Source of the DNA: Lachnospiraceae bacterium UBA3732
GTDB lineage: Bacteria; Bacillota; Clostridia; Lachnospirales; Lachnospiraceae
Direction: 5' to 3'
Assembly (NCBI GenBank): GCA_002372545.1
Contig: DFHD01000110.1
Coordinates: forward strand, 1-13,104
DNA length: 13,104 nucleotides
Shown here in pieces: positions 1-6,217 of the stretch. Made by a program: the position numbers and the translations under genes. The number at the start of each line of letters is the position of its first letter. Position 1 is the stretch's first letter. The notes under the pieces are model-generated. The model worked only from the letters and a program-made list of their open reading frames with translations. It was not told the origin of the DNA and ran no database searches.

Positions 1-1
1 C

Positions 2-1252
2 ATACTGATCTATGGCGTGTATATCGTAAAAACGACGGATAAAGCGCTTGATTCTGTTACCGGCAATAAGGTCGAGTATGAACAGGTCAACGTATATGTG
101 AAAAAGGATGATCCTGTTGCGTCGATCAATGAGGCGGTCAGCAAGGGTTACTATTTCGGTTATGTGGAAGCTGCTGATAATAAGGCAGTGGATGAGACCA
201 TTGAGGAGATCAACCTGGCCGAGAGTACTCATATCCAGACACAAAAGTATGACTCCGTTGTTGAGCTGGCAAGAGCACTGGAAAACCATGAGATCCAGTC
301 CATCATCATCAGTACCGGACTTCTCAGTGCGCTTGACAGCACAGAGGAATATACGTCCTACAGCGAGAATCTGAAGGTCATCATGGAAAATGAGGTCAAG
401 CTGAACGTAGAGAAGTCCGAAAATAACGACAATAAGCCCATTGATGACAAGCGCTTCTGCGTATACATCAGCGGTATCGATACCTATGGCTCGGTTACGC
501 TGAAGAGCCGGAGCGATGTGAATATCATCGGTGTGTTCAATGAGAAGACACATACTGTTCTTCTGGTATCCACGCCGAGAGATTATTATGTATATCTTCC
601 CAATTCCGGAAGCACAAAGGATAAGCTGACCCATTCCGGAATCTACGGCATCGAGACGTCCATGGAGACGCTGGAAATGCTGTACGATGTGAGCCTCAGC
701 TATTACATGAGACTGAATTTCACCGGCTTTGAGAGCATCATCGATTATCTCGGCGGCGTGGATGTGGAATCCGAATACTCCTTCTCGGTTGATGAATATT
801 CCTATGATGAGGGTACGAATCACCTGAGCGGAGAGGCGGCTCTTATGTTTGCCCGTGAGAGGCATTCCTTTGCCGGAGGCGACCGTCAGAGAGGAGAGAA
901 TCAGATGCAGGTCATCAAGGCTGTGATCAGCAAGATGATGTCCTCGCAGATGCTTTCCAATTACAGCGAGATCATGGATGAGCTGTCCAACTGTTTCCAG
1001 ACCAATATGTCCAAGGATCAGGTGGGACGTCTTGTACAGACGCAGCTGGATACAGGCGAATCCTGGAAGGTTTATACATATAGTGTAAATGGTTCCGATT
1101 CTGAAAATTACTGCTATTCCCTGGGCGGAAATGCATATGTCATGGAACCCTATCAGGATGATATTGACTTTGCGAATAAGCTGATCAACACTGTGCTGAC
1201 GGATGGAAAGATCACGCAGGAGGAGATTGACGCGCATTCGCAGGAGCACTAA
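2..1252 (+). CDS. LCP (LytR-CpsA-Psr) family wall glycopolymer transferase, 5'-truncated
   Basis: The reading frame is open to the left edge (it reads ILIYG before a GTG at 17), so the start and most of an N-terminal membrane helix lie outside the window; the GTG is not taken as the start. Numbering from that GTG, residues about 22-130 form an alpha/beta domain with no motif I recognise, followed by a polar linker. Residues about 146-310 form the LCP domain, with SRSDVN (164-169), STPRD (185-189), KLTHSG (203-208), NFTGFESIIDYLGGVDV (234-250) and a basic/acidic cluster ARERHSFAGGDRQRGENQ (279-296). In this family those Arg/Asp residues bind the polyprenyl pyrophosphate head group. LCP enzymes act outside the membrane and transfer lipid-linked glycopolymers to peptidoglycan or protein; the exact substrate here is unknown. 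The C-terminal 100 residues are a polar tail. The nucleotidyltransferase gene follows after a 42-base gap, so co-transcription is likely. The family call is secure. Confidence 0.93.
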   Translation: MLIYGVYIVKTTDKALDSVTGNKVEYEQVNVYVKKDDPVASINEAVSKGYYFGYVEAADNKAVDETIEEINLAESTHIQTQKYDSVVELARALENHEIQSIIISTGLLSALDSTEEYTSYSENLKVIMENEVKLNVEKSENNDNKPIDDKRFCVYISGIDTYGSVTLKSRSDVNIIGVFNEKTHTVLLVSTPRDYYVYLPNSGSTKDKLTHSGIYGIETSMETLEMLYDVSLSYYMRLNFTGFESIIDYLGGVDVESEYSFSVDEYSYDEGTNHLSGEAALMFARERHSFAGGDRQRGENQMQVIKAVISKMMSSQMLSNYSEIMDELSNCFQTNMSKDQVGRLVQTQLDTGESWKVYTYSVNGSDSENYCYSLGGNAYVMEPYQDDIDFANKLINTVLTDGKITQEEIDAHSQEH

Positions 1253-1279
1253 AGCTGTACCGGTATATTTGATGTGCGA

Positions 1280-1290
1280 GGGGGAGGAAG
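1280..1290 (+). promoter_or_regulatory. Ribosome binding site that fixes the nucleotidyltransferase start
   Basis: A strong GGGGGAGG (1280-1287) lies 7 bases before the ATG at 1295. A GTG at 1274 in the same frame would place this site inside the coding sequence and would have no good site of its own, so 1295 is preferred. Confidence 0.75.
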
Positions 1291-1294
1291 AAAG

Positions 1295-2218
1295 ATGGAG
1301 ATGATGAACGGACCGGTTCTTTGCGTAATGGCAGCCGGAATGGGCAGCCGGTTTGGCGGCCTGAAGCAGATCCAGCAGGTAGATGACGGTGGACACTCCC
1401 TGATGGATTATGCGATTTATGATGCAAAAAAAGCGGGCTTTTCCGAGGTGGTATTTATCATCCGTGAGGAATTTGCCGATGCTTTTCGTGAGGCGGTGGG
1501 AGACCGTGTGGCGGAAAAAATGCCTGTGCAGTATGTTTTCCAGGCATTGGACAGACTTCCTCAGGGGGCTGAGATCCCCGAAGGAAGAGAAAAACCCTGG
1601 GGAACCACCCATGCCATATGGTGCGCGGCGGATGCCCTTCGGGACAAGACCTTCGTGACCATCAATGCGGATGATTTTTACGGATACGATTCCTTCCGGC
1701 TTGCCTCGGCCTTTACGGCAGAGGGCGGTCCGGATAATGAGTTTGCCTGCATCGGCTACAATGTGGTTAAGACGCTTTCTCCCTCGGGAACGGTCAGCCG
1801 CGGGATCTGCCGGGTTGACGGTGAGGGGAAGCTGGTCCGGATCGATGAACGTAAGGAGATCAAGCTGGAGGACGAAAAGGGCTTCTTCACGCTGGATGGC
1901 GGAGAGACCTATGAGCCGATCCCGGAGGATGCGGTAGCGTCCATGAATATGTGGGTATTCCGTCCGGGCTTTATCCGGGATATAGAAAAGACCTTCCCGG
2001 AAAGACTTGCCGCGGGTATCCGGGAAAATCCGCTAAAATATGAAGAAACGCTTTCCGATGCGGTGCAGGATATCCTGAACCGGAATGAGGGCGAGGTGCG
2101 GATCATCCCCACCGGCGCTGAATGGTTTGGCATGACCTATCCGGAGGATCTTCCGGAGGTAAAGAGAAAACTTGCGGAAATGCAGGCGGCCGGGGAGTAT
2201 CCCGCTGACCGCTGGTAA
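1295..2218 (+). CDS. NTP-transferase-fold nucleotidyltransferase (sugar- or alcohol-phosphate nucleotidyltransferase-like)
   Basis: This 307-residue protein begins with the glycine-rich nucleotide-binding signature VMAAGMGSRFGGLKQ (11-25). That is the GT-A-like fold of nucleotidyltransferases that activate sugar phosphates or related alcohols with an NTP. PWGTTHAIWC (101-110) and NADDFYG (124-130) follow; the paired Asp residues 126-127 sit where this family binds the metal and substrate. Later conserved-looking stretches are SRGICRVD (168-175) and MNMWVF (218-223). There is no signal peptide or membrane helix, so it is cytoplasmic. The start is set by the ribosome binding site at 1280-1290. 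It lies between an LCP gene and a membrane protein gene on the same strand, which supports a role in supplying an activated precursor for surface polymers. Substrate specificity (UDP-, CDP- or GDP-linked) cannot be read from the sequence. Confidence 0.85.
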   Translation: MEMMNGPVLCVMAAGMGSRFGGLKQIQQVDDGGHSLMDYAIYDAKKAGFSEVVFIIREEFADAFREAVGDRVAEKMPVQYVFQALDRLPQGAEIPEGREKPWGTTHAIWCAADALRDKTFVTINADDFYGYDSFRLASAFTAEGGPDNEFACIGYNVVKTLSPSGTVSRGICRVDGEGKLVRIDERKEIKLEDEKGFFTLDGGETYEPIPEDAVASMNMWVFRPGFIRDIEKTFPERLAAGIRENPLKYEETLSDAVQDILNRNEGEVRIIPTGAEWFGMTYPEDLPEVKRKLAEMQAAGEYPADRW

Positions 2219-2248
2219 CAGGAAAGAGCAAGGGCTTTGGCGGAGAAG

Positions 2249-3160
2249 ATGAGTAAACCGTTTTATGAAAAAAAATCAGCTGGAATCCTCAGCCTGCTGC
2301 TTCCGGCAGCAGGCGTTCTTTTCATTGTGGTAATGGTATTTTTCCGCTGGCACGTTCTTTATCTGAAGGTGGATAAATCTATTTTCGGAGGGTTTACGAT
2401 CCGTCAGGTCGTGAAGGATTCTCTGAAGAGCATGAAGATCAATTACCGCGGCAGCGACCTGATCCTGCCGGTTCTGATCCTGTTTACGCTGTTCATGATC
2501 CTGTATATCGGTTATCTGGGCCTCCGGAAAAGGCTGGGACTCCGGTTCGGTCTGTTCGATAAGCTGTACGACAGCTTCCGGGTTGTTTCTTATATCCTTC
2601 CGGCGTTATACATTCTGCTGATCGGCTATCTCTTTATGATCAAAAATTACCGGCCGGAGGCAAAGGCGGCCATGAACAGACAGCTCATCTGCTGGATCAT
2701 TTTCCTTTATGCAGTGTGCGTTCTCTGGATGCTTCTGGTAGTGATTCGTCCGCTGCTTCCCCCAAAGAACAGCTTCCTGAACCAGACCATCGACCGGTTC
2801 CGGCTGGCATCCCGGCTCGCACCGGTGGTGATGCTTCCGGTTCTTCTCCGGCTGCTTCACCATACTTCGGGATATATTCTCCGCAAGGAAAACCTGATGG
2901 AAATGAAAATGAACTGGAGTGCGACGATCGCCCGCTACAAGGAGCTGGGGATCGGAACGGGGATGAAGTGCTCGATTTTTCATGGATTCGGTTTCTGGTT
3001 CCTGATCCTGGGAATCGTACTCTACCTCGGCGGTCTTTCCTTTAAATATGTGGTCGATACGCTGAATGAGGATAATGAGGATGATGCGACCACTGCGGAT
3101 AATGAGGGTGAAAAGACCACAGCGGATAATGAGGGTGATCAGGATAATGGGTCTGAATAA
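2249..3160 (+). CDS. Polytopic membrane protein with acidic repeated C-terminal tail, unknown function
   Basis: I do not recognise this 303-residue protein. It has five clear hydrophobic segments, at about residues 11-32, 71-92, 112-132, 147-167 and 247-268, and a weaker one near 189-206, so it is an integral membrane protein. The last 35 residues are very acidic and contain two copies of TTADNEG, from a 27-base tandem repeat in the DNA. The start is uncertain. ATG 2249 has GGAG only 3 bases upstream, while an in-frame TTG at 2237 has AGGAAAG about 10 bases upstream and would add four residues. It follows the nucleotidyltransferase gene by 30 bases and is probably in the same transcript. Its 3' end overlaps the convergent aroA gene by 22 bases. 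The coding status is well supported by length, membrane pattern and codon composition; the function is not known. Confidence 0.8.
   Translation: MSKPFYEKKSAGILSLLLPAAGVLFIVVMVFFRWHVLYLKVDKSIFGGFTIRQVVKDSLKSMKINYRGSDLILPVLILFTLFMILYIGYLGLRKRLGLRFGLFDKLYDSFRVVSYILPALYILLIGYLFMIKNYRPEAKAAMNRQLICWIIFLYAVCVLWMLLVVIRPLLPPKNSFLNQTIDRFRLASRLAPVVMLPVLLRLLHHTSGYILRKENLMEMKMNWSATIARYKELGIGTGMKCSIFHGFGFWFLILGIVLYLGGLSFKYVVDTLNEDNEDDATTADNEGEKTTADNEGDQDNGSE
2292..2320 (+). terminator. Terminator-like hairpin inside the membrane protein gene (weak call)
   Basis: A perfect 9-base stem (GCCTGCTGC, loop TTCCG, GCAGCAGGC; 2292-2314) is followed by the T-rich GTTCTTTT. It looks like an intrinsic terminator but lies about 43 bases inside the membrane protein reading frame, where it encodes part of the first membrane helix. 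It could attenuate transcription after the nucleotidyltransferase gene, or be a by-product of the coding sequence. Confidence 0.3.
3089..3142 (+). repeat. Two tandem 27-base repeats in the membrane protein tail
   Basis: Two adjacent units (3089-3115 and 3116-3142) share ACCAC, one variable base, then GCGGATAATGAGGGTGA, and differ near the end (AAAG versus TCAG). Both are in frame and encode TTADNEG plus two further residues. The second unit contains the aroA stop codon (3139-3141, read on the - strand). Confidence 0.85.
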
Positions 3161-4902
3161 GAGGCTGCAGCAGCTCCCGGTAACTCCTCCTGCATCAGCC
3201 GGCGAAAGTCGGTATAGAATCCGGGGTAGGATTTTTCCACGGCGGATGCGCCGGTAATGGTTACCGGTCCCTCTGCGATCAGTGACAAAACCGCTGCTGT
3301 CATGGCAATGCGGTGATCGTTGTGGGAATCGGCGGTTCCGCCGGAGATCCTGCCCTGGCCATCGATAATAAGACAGCCGTTTTCCTCCCGGGCGCATGCG
3401 CCCAGGGAAGTCAGGCAGTCGATCACGGTGGCCACACGATCACTTTCTTTTATGCGAAGCCGTTCAATGTTCCGGAAAACGGTAGTTCCCTCCGCCGCAG
3501 CAGCAGCGGCAGATAATACGGGTACAAGATCCGGGATATCGGCGGCGTCGATTTCCAGCCCCCTCATGGAGGCTTTTTTTATTGTTACAGAAGGAAGCGG
3601 ATCGGACTCCGTCACGCTGAGAGAGGGATCGGCTGGAGTGATCCGGACTTTGGCGCCGAACCTTTGGAGTACCTCCAGAATCTGCTTATCTCCCTGGCAG
3701 GAATCCGGCCGGAGGCCTGTAACCGTTACGCCCTGTTCGGATAGAGCGCCGGCAACGAGGAAGAAGGCAGCGTTCGACCAGTCGCCTTCAACGCGGCAGG
3801 AGGGCAGGGTACAGGCCGCATCCGGGCTCTTCCGCAGTGCGGGCCGCTGTCTCCCGGGAATCCGGAAGGCGAGGGTTACAGCTTCCTTCTCCCCTGCGGT
3901 TCCGTCTGAAGCTTCCGCCGGAAACCGGGTTTCCGTTATCTGATCTCCGGAATTGCTGACGAAGGAAGCAGCGGCCGGCCCGGGCGTGATCGGATCAATG
4001 CGGATGCCGAATTCCTTCAGGCAGGCCAGTGTGATATCCACGTAGGGTTTCGATTCCAGCTTTCCGGTGATCTGCAGAAGGCTGTCCTCCTCTGCCAGAG
4101 GAAGCGCCATCAGAAGCCCGGTGATATATTGGGAGGAAATATTTCCGGCGATGGTATAGGTTCCGCCGGTCAGCCTTCCGCTGGTCAGAATATAGTCCGG
4201 GTTCTGCATTGGTGCATCCTGCTGGTCTGCATGCTTCCGGTCGGCATACCTCTGATCTGCACGCTGCAGTGTCTCTATGCCCTGGTCGGCTGAAAGATGA
4301 ACAGTGATCTTTGTGCCGTGACGCAGCATCTCTTCTTTTAAGGGAGAGAGAGGGCGCGAAGCCAGCCGTCCACCGGTTTCGATCACGGCATCCCGGCCGA
4401 GAACACCCAGGAGCGGGAGCAGAAAACGAAGTGTGGAGCCGCTTTCGCCGGCGTCCATACGAACCGGCTGGGTATTATTTTCTTTATGCGCAGGATCCTG
4501 GCAGAAATCCGGCAAGTCGTTTTCAGAGGCAGTTTGCGCCGCACTCCCGGCAGAAGCATCAGATGACACAGCGTTCCCGGCGGAAGCAGAAGATAACATA
4601 GCGTTTCCGGAAGCGGCAGATGACACAGCGCTTCCGAGAGCGGCAGTTTGCGCCGCACCGAAGTTCGAGATCGGGGTAACAAAAAGCGTGTCTCCCTCCC
4701 TGCGGATATCCGCCGAGAGAGCGGTCATGCACCGGATAGTCGCTTCGATATCCTTCGAGGTGGTGGAACAGATGATCCGGCAGGGTTCGCTGCTCATCGA
4801 CGCCAGAAAAAGAAGCCGGTGGGCATAGGATTTTGAAGCTATGGCCGGTACGGTCCCGCCGAAACGGGCAGCGTCCGGATGCAGGGTGATCCGGTTATCC
4901 AT
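3139..4902 (-). CDS. aroA: 3-phosphoshikimate 1-carboxyvinyltransferase (EPSP synthase), enlarged by insertions
   Basis: EPSP synthase joins shikimate-3-phosphate and phosphoenolpyruvate, the sixth step of the shikimate pathway, in the cytoplasm. Family signatures are in order: SKSYAHR (23-29), DAGESGSTLRF (150-160), RLASRPLSPL (179-188), ISSQYITGLLMALP (255-268), DWSNAAFF (374-381), DIPDLVPVLSA (455-465), ERLRIKESDR (480-489), HNDHRIAMTAA (528-538) and KSYPGF (557-562). The family is usually about 430 residues; this one is 587. The excess lies in three stretches with no obvious counterpart: about 81-146 (Ala/Ser repeats plus a polar stretch), about 209-234 (ADQ/ADR repeats) and about 307-368. 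All key motifs are intact and the frame is uninterrupted, so the enzyme is probably active. AGGAAAGG precedes the ATG. The gene follows tyrA after a 49-base gap, as the second gene of an aromatic amino acid operon. Its last codons overlap the convergent membrane protein gene. Confidence 0.93.
   Translation of the reverse strand: MDNRITLHPDAARFGGTVPAIASKSYAHRLLFLASMSSEPCRIICSTTSKDIEATIRCMTALSADIRREGDTLFVTPISNFGAAQTAALGSAVSSAASGNAMLSSASAGNAVSSDASAGSAAQTASENDLPDFCQDPAHKENNTQPVRMDAGESGSTLRFLLPLLGVLGRDAVIETGGRLASRPLSPLKEEMLRHGTKITVHLSADQGIETLQRADQRYADRKHADQQDAPMQNPDYILTSGRLTGGTYTIAGNISSQYITGLLMALPLAEEDSLLQITGKLESKPYVDITLACLKEFGIRIDPITPGPAAASFVSNSGDQITETRFPAEASDGTAGEKEAVTLAFRIPGRQRPALRKSPDAACTLPSCRVEGDWSNAAFFLVAGALSEQGVTVTGLRPDSCQGDKQILEVLQRFGAKVRITPADPSLSVTESDPLPSVTIKKASMRGLEIDAADIPDLVPVLSAAAAAAEGTTVFRNIERLRIKESDRVATVIDCLTSLGACAREENGCLIIDGQGRISGGTADSHNDHRIAMTAAVLSLIAEGPVTITGASAVEKSYPGFYTDFRRLMQEELPGAAAASYSDPLS
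4517..4657 (-). repeat. In-frame 27/30-base tandem repeats inside aroA
   Basis: Five adjacent degenerate units lie at 4517-4543, 4544-4573, 4574-4603, 4604-4630 and 4631-4657 (27, 30, 30, 27 and 27 bases). On the + strand the middle units share a TCCCGGC(A/G)GAAGC-like start and end in ACA(C/T)AGCG or ATAGCG. The first and last units end identically in GGCAGTTTGCGCCGCA. All lengths are multiples of three, so the frame is kept. They encode Ala/Ser/Gly-rich 9-10-residue units such as SAVSSAASG and NAVSSDASAG. Confidence 0.85.
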
Positions 4903-4951
4903 CTGATTGTTTCCTTTCCTGGTGTTTTCTTTCCGGTTCGCGAAGGAAGTG

Positions 4952-6052
4952 TTATTTACCGTCGATCCGTTCCTTCGCCATTTTTCCGTCGTAAAGCAGC
5001 TGCTTCAGCCGGTCCGCATCTTCTTTTTCCAGCGCTTCCTTGTATTCGCCCAGAGAGCTGATCAGATGCGACAGCTCATCAATAATAAAATCACGGTTTT
5101 CCATGAAAATCTCGGTCCACATGGTTTCGTTCAGCCATGCCACTCTGGTGAGATCCTTGTAGCTGCCGGCGGAAAAGCCGTCATGCCTCTCGGCCGTCGG
5201 GCTCTTGATAAAGGCATTGGAAAGAATGTGGGGCATTTCCGAGGTAAAGGCGATCATCTGGTCATGCCGTTCGGGTGAGCAGACGGTCAGATTCCCGAAA
5301 AGACAGGGAGAAAGCGCCTGCCGCACCCGTTCCAGAAGAGCAGTGTCCTCCGGGTTCTCGGGCACAATGATCATGGATGCATGGCTGTAAAGCTGTCCGG
5401 TGCTGTATTTGTAGCCGGAGTAGCGTTTCCCCGCCATGGGATGTCCGCCCACAAAGGTAAAGCCGTATTCCTTTGCGGTGGCGAAAAGCTCCCGGCAGAT
5501 TTTCCGTTTCAGGCCGCCTGCGTCGATGACAAGCGCGCCCTTTTTGATATACGGCGCCATTTCTCTGACCCAGCTGATGATCCTGTCCGGGTAGAAGCAG
5601 GGGATCAGCAGGTCGCATTCTCCGATATTATCCCTGGTAAGGATATCATCCAGAGTGCCCTCCATCCGTGCGAATTCCGAGGTGGATGCGCTTCTGTTCC
5701 AGCCCAGCACGCGCGCGGAGCTGTTTTCCTTATAAGCCTTGGCAAAGGAGCCGCCGATGAGACCGAGGCCAGCAATGCCGACTGTTTTGATGCCGGCCTT
5801 CCCGAAGGTTCGGGGGTCCAGCGTGGTGGGCGGAAGCTCCTTTTCCGGCGGATCGGTGATCCGTTTGACAAATTCGACGATCTCCAGAGACTCCAGCATC
5901 TCCGGATCGATCTTTTTGGTGTCGCCGATGAGGCCAAGCAGGGTATGAAACTCACCCTTGGAGAGATTGGTCCTGAGTCCCTGGCTTTCAATCCAGTTCA
6001 CCAGCTCATGAATCTGGTCATCCGAGGCATCTTTATTTAATACAGCGATCAT
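4952..6052 (-). CDS. tyrA: Prephenate dehydrogenase with an N-terminal DAHP-synthase-type ferredoxin-like domain
   Basis: Prephenate dehydrogenase oxidatively decarboxylates prephenate to 4-hydroxyphenylpyruvate, the committed step to tyrosine, using NAD(P). Residues about 88-366 are the dehydrogenase: the dinucleotide-binding GLGLIGGS (95-102), IDAGGLK (176-182), GGHPMAGKRYSGY (202-214), ERHDQMIAFTSEMPH (261-275) and GSYKDLTRVAWLNETMW (296-312). Residues 1 to about 70 are extra. Their pattern, MIAVL, then IHELVNWIESQGL, SKGEFHTLLGLIGD, LESLEIVEFV and a final KRI-DPP, closely resembles from memory the small ferredoxin-like N-terminal domain of Thermotoga-type DAHP synthases, which binds the feedback inhibitor. 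No C-terminal ACT domain is present, unlike Bacillus-type TyrA. AAGGAG lies 8 bases before the ATG. It is the first gene of an operon with aroA. The enzyme family is secure; the domain origin is a strong inference without a search. Confidence 0.93.
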   Translation of the reverse strand: MIAVLNKDASDDQIHELVNWIESQGLRTNLSKGEFHTLLGLIGDTKKIDPEMLESLEIVEFVKRITDPPEKELPPTTLDPRTFGKAGIKTVGIAGLGLIGGSFAKAYKENSSARVLGWNRSASTSEFARMEGTLDDILTRDNIGECDLLIPCFYPDRIISWVREMAPYIKKGALVIDAGGLKRKICRELFATAKEYGFTFVGGHPMAGKRYSGYKYSTGQLYSHASMIIVPENPEDTALLERVRQALSPCLFGNLTVCSPERHDQMIAFTSEMPHILSNAFIKSPTAERHDGFSAGSYKDLTRVAWLNETMWTEIFMENRDFIIDELSHLISSLGEYKEALEKEDADRLKQLLYDGKMAKERIDGK

Positions 6053-6075
6053 GGGGCATACTCCTTAATTTATGA

Positions 6076-6089
6076 TGTGATCGATTACA
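6076..6089. promoter_or_regulatory. 14-base near-palindrome upstream of tyrA, possible operator
   Basis: TGTGATCGATTACA matches its own reverse complement at 12 of 14 positions, centred on ATCGAT. It lies between the proposed tyrA promoter and the tyrA ribosome binding site, where a repressor could act. No regulator is identified. Confidence 0.35.
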
Positions 6090-6114
6090 ATCAGCTGTTC
6101 AGCAGTCATACCCC

Positions 6115-6143
6115 ATTTTAACGCTTTCCCTTGCGAAAGTAAA
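6115..6143 (-). promoter_or_regulatory. Probable tyrA-aroA promoter
   Basis: On the - strand, TTTACT (6143-6138) and TAAAAT (6120-6115) are separated by 17 bases, a fair match to the housekeeping sigma-factor consensus. Transcription would start near 6108, about 55 bases before the tyrA ATG. Confidence 0.45.
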
Positions 6144-6159
6144 CATGGAAGTATTTTTC

Positions 6160-6188
6160 TTGTTTTTCCTTTTCGGGTTTGCTATACT
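6160..6188 (+). promoter_or_regulatory. Promoter for the sodium/calcium antiporter gene
   Basis: TTGTTT (6160-6165) and TATACT (6183-6188) are separated by exactly 17 bases, a good housekeeping promoter match, in AT-rich surroundings. Transcription should start near 6195, giving a short leader with GGAGG (6205-6209) 8 bases before the ATG at 6218. Confidence 0.7.
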
Positions 6189-6217
6189 AAATAGGATAAT
6201 GACTGGAGGATAAGGAC

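Noticed and set aside
3251..3267. Perfect hairpin CCGGTAA-TGG-TTACCGG near the 3' end of aroA as a terminator
   Set aside because: It lies inside a conserved coding part of aroA, more than 100 bases before the stop, and has no T run on either strand.
2606..3397. - strand frame spanning the membrane protein and the aroA end
   Set aside because: It overlaps two better supported genes. The translation is compositionally odd and lacks a ribosome binding site.
3320..3943. + strand open frames antisense to aroA (also 4311-4601 and 4433-4828)
   Set aside because: They lie fully inside aroA, which is strongly supported on the other strand. Their translations are Arg/Ser/Ala-rich shadow sequence.
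5381..6040. + strand open frame (219 codons) antisense to tyrA
   Set aside because: It is a shadow of tyrA, with no ribosome binding site and no domain resemblance.
6065..6109. A 14-codon - strand reading frame (MTAEQLIVIDHIIN) ending just before the tyrA ribosome binding site, as a possible attenuation leader peptide
   Set aside because: It has no good ribosome binding site, its ATG falls at the predicted transcription start, it has no run of Tyr, Phe or Trp codons, and no alternative terminator hairpin follows.
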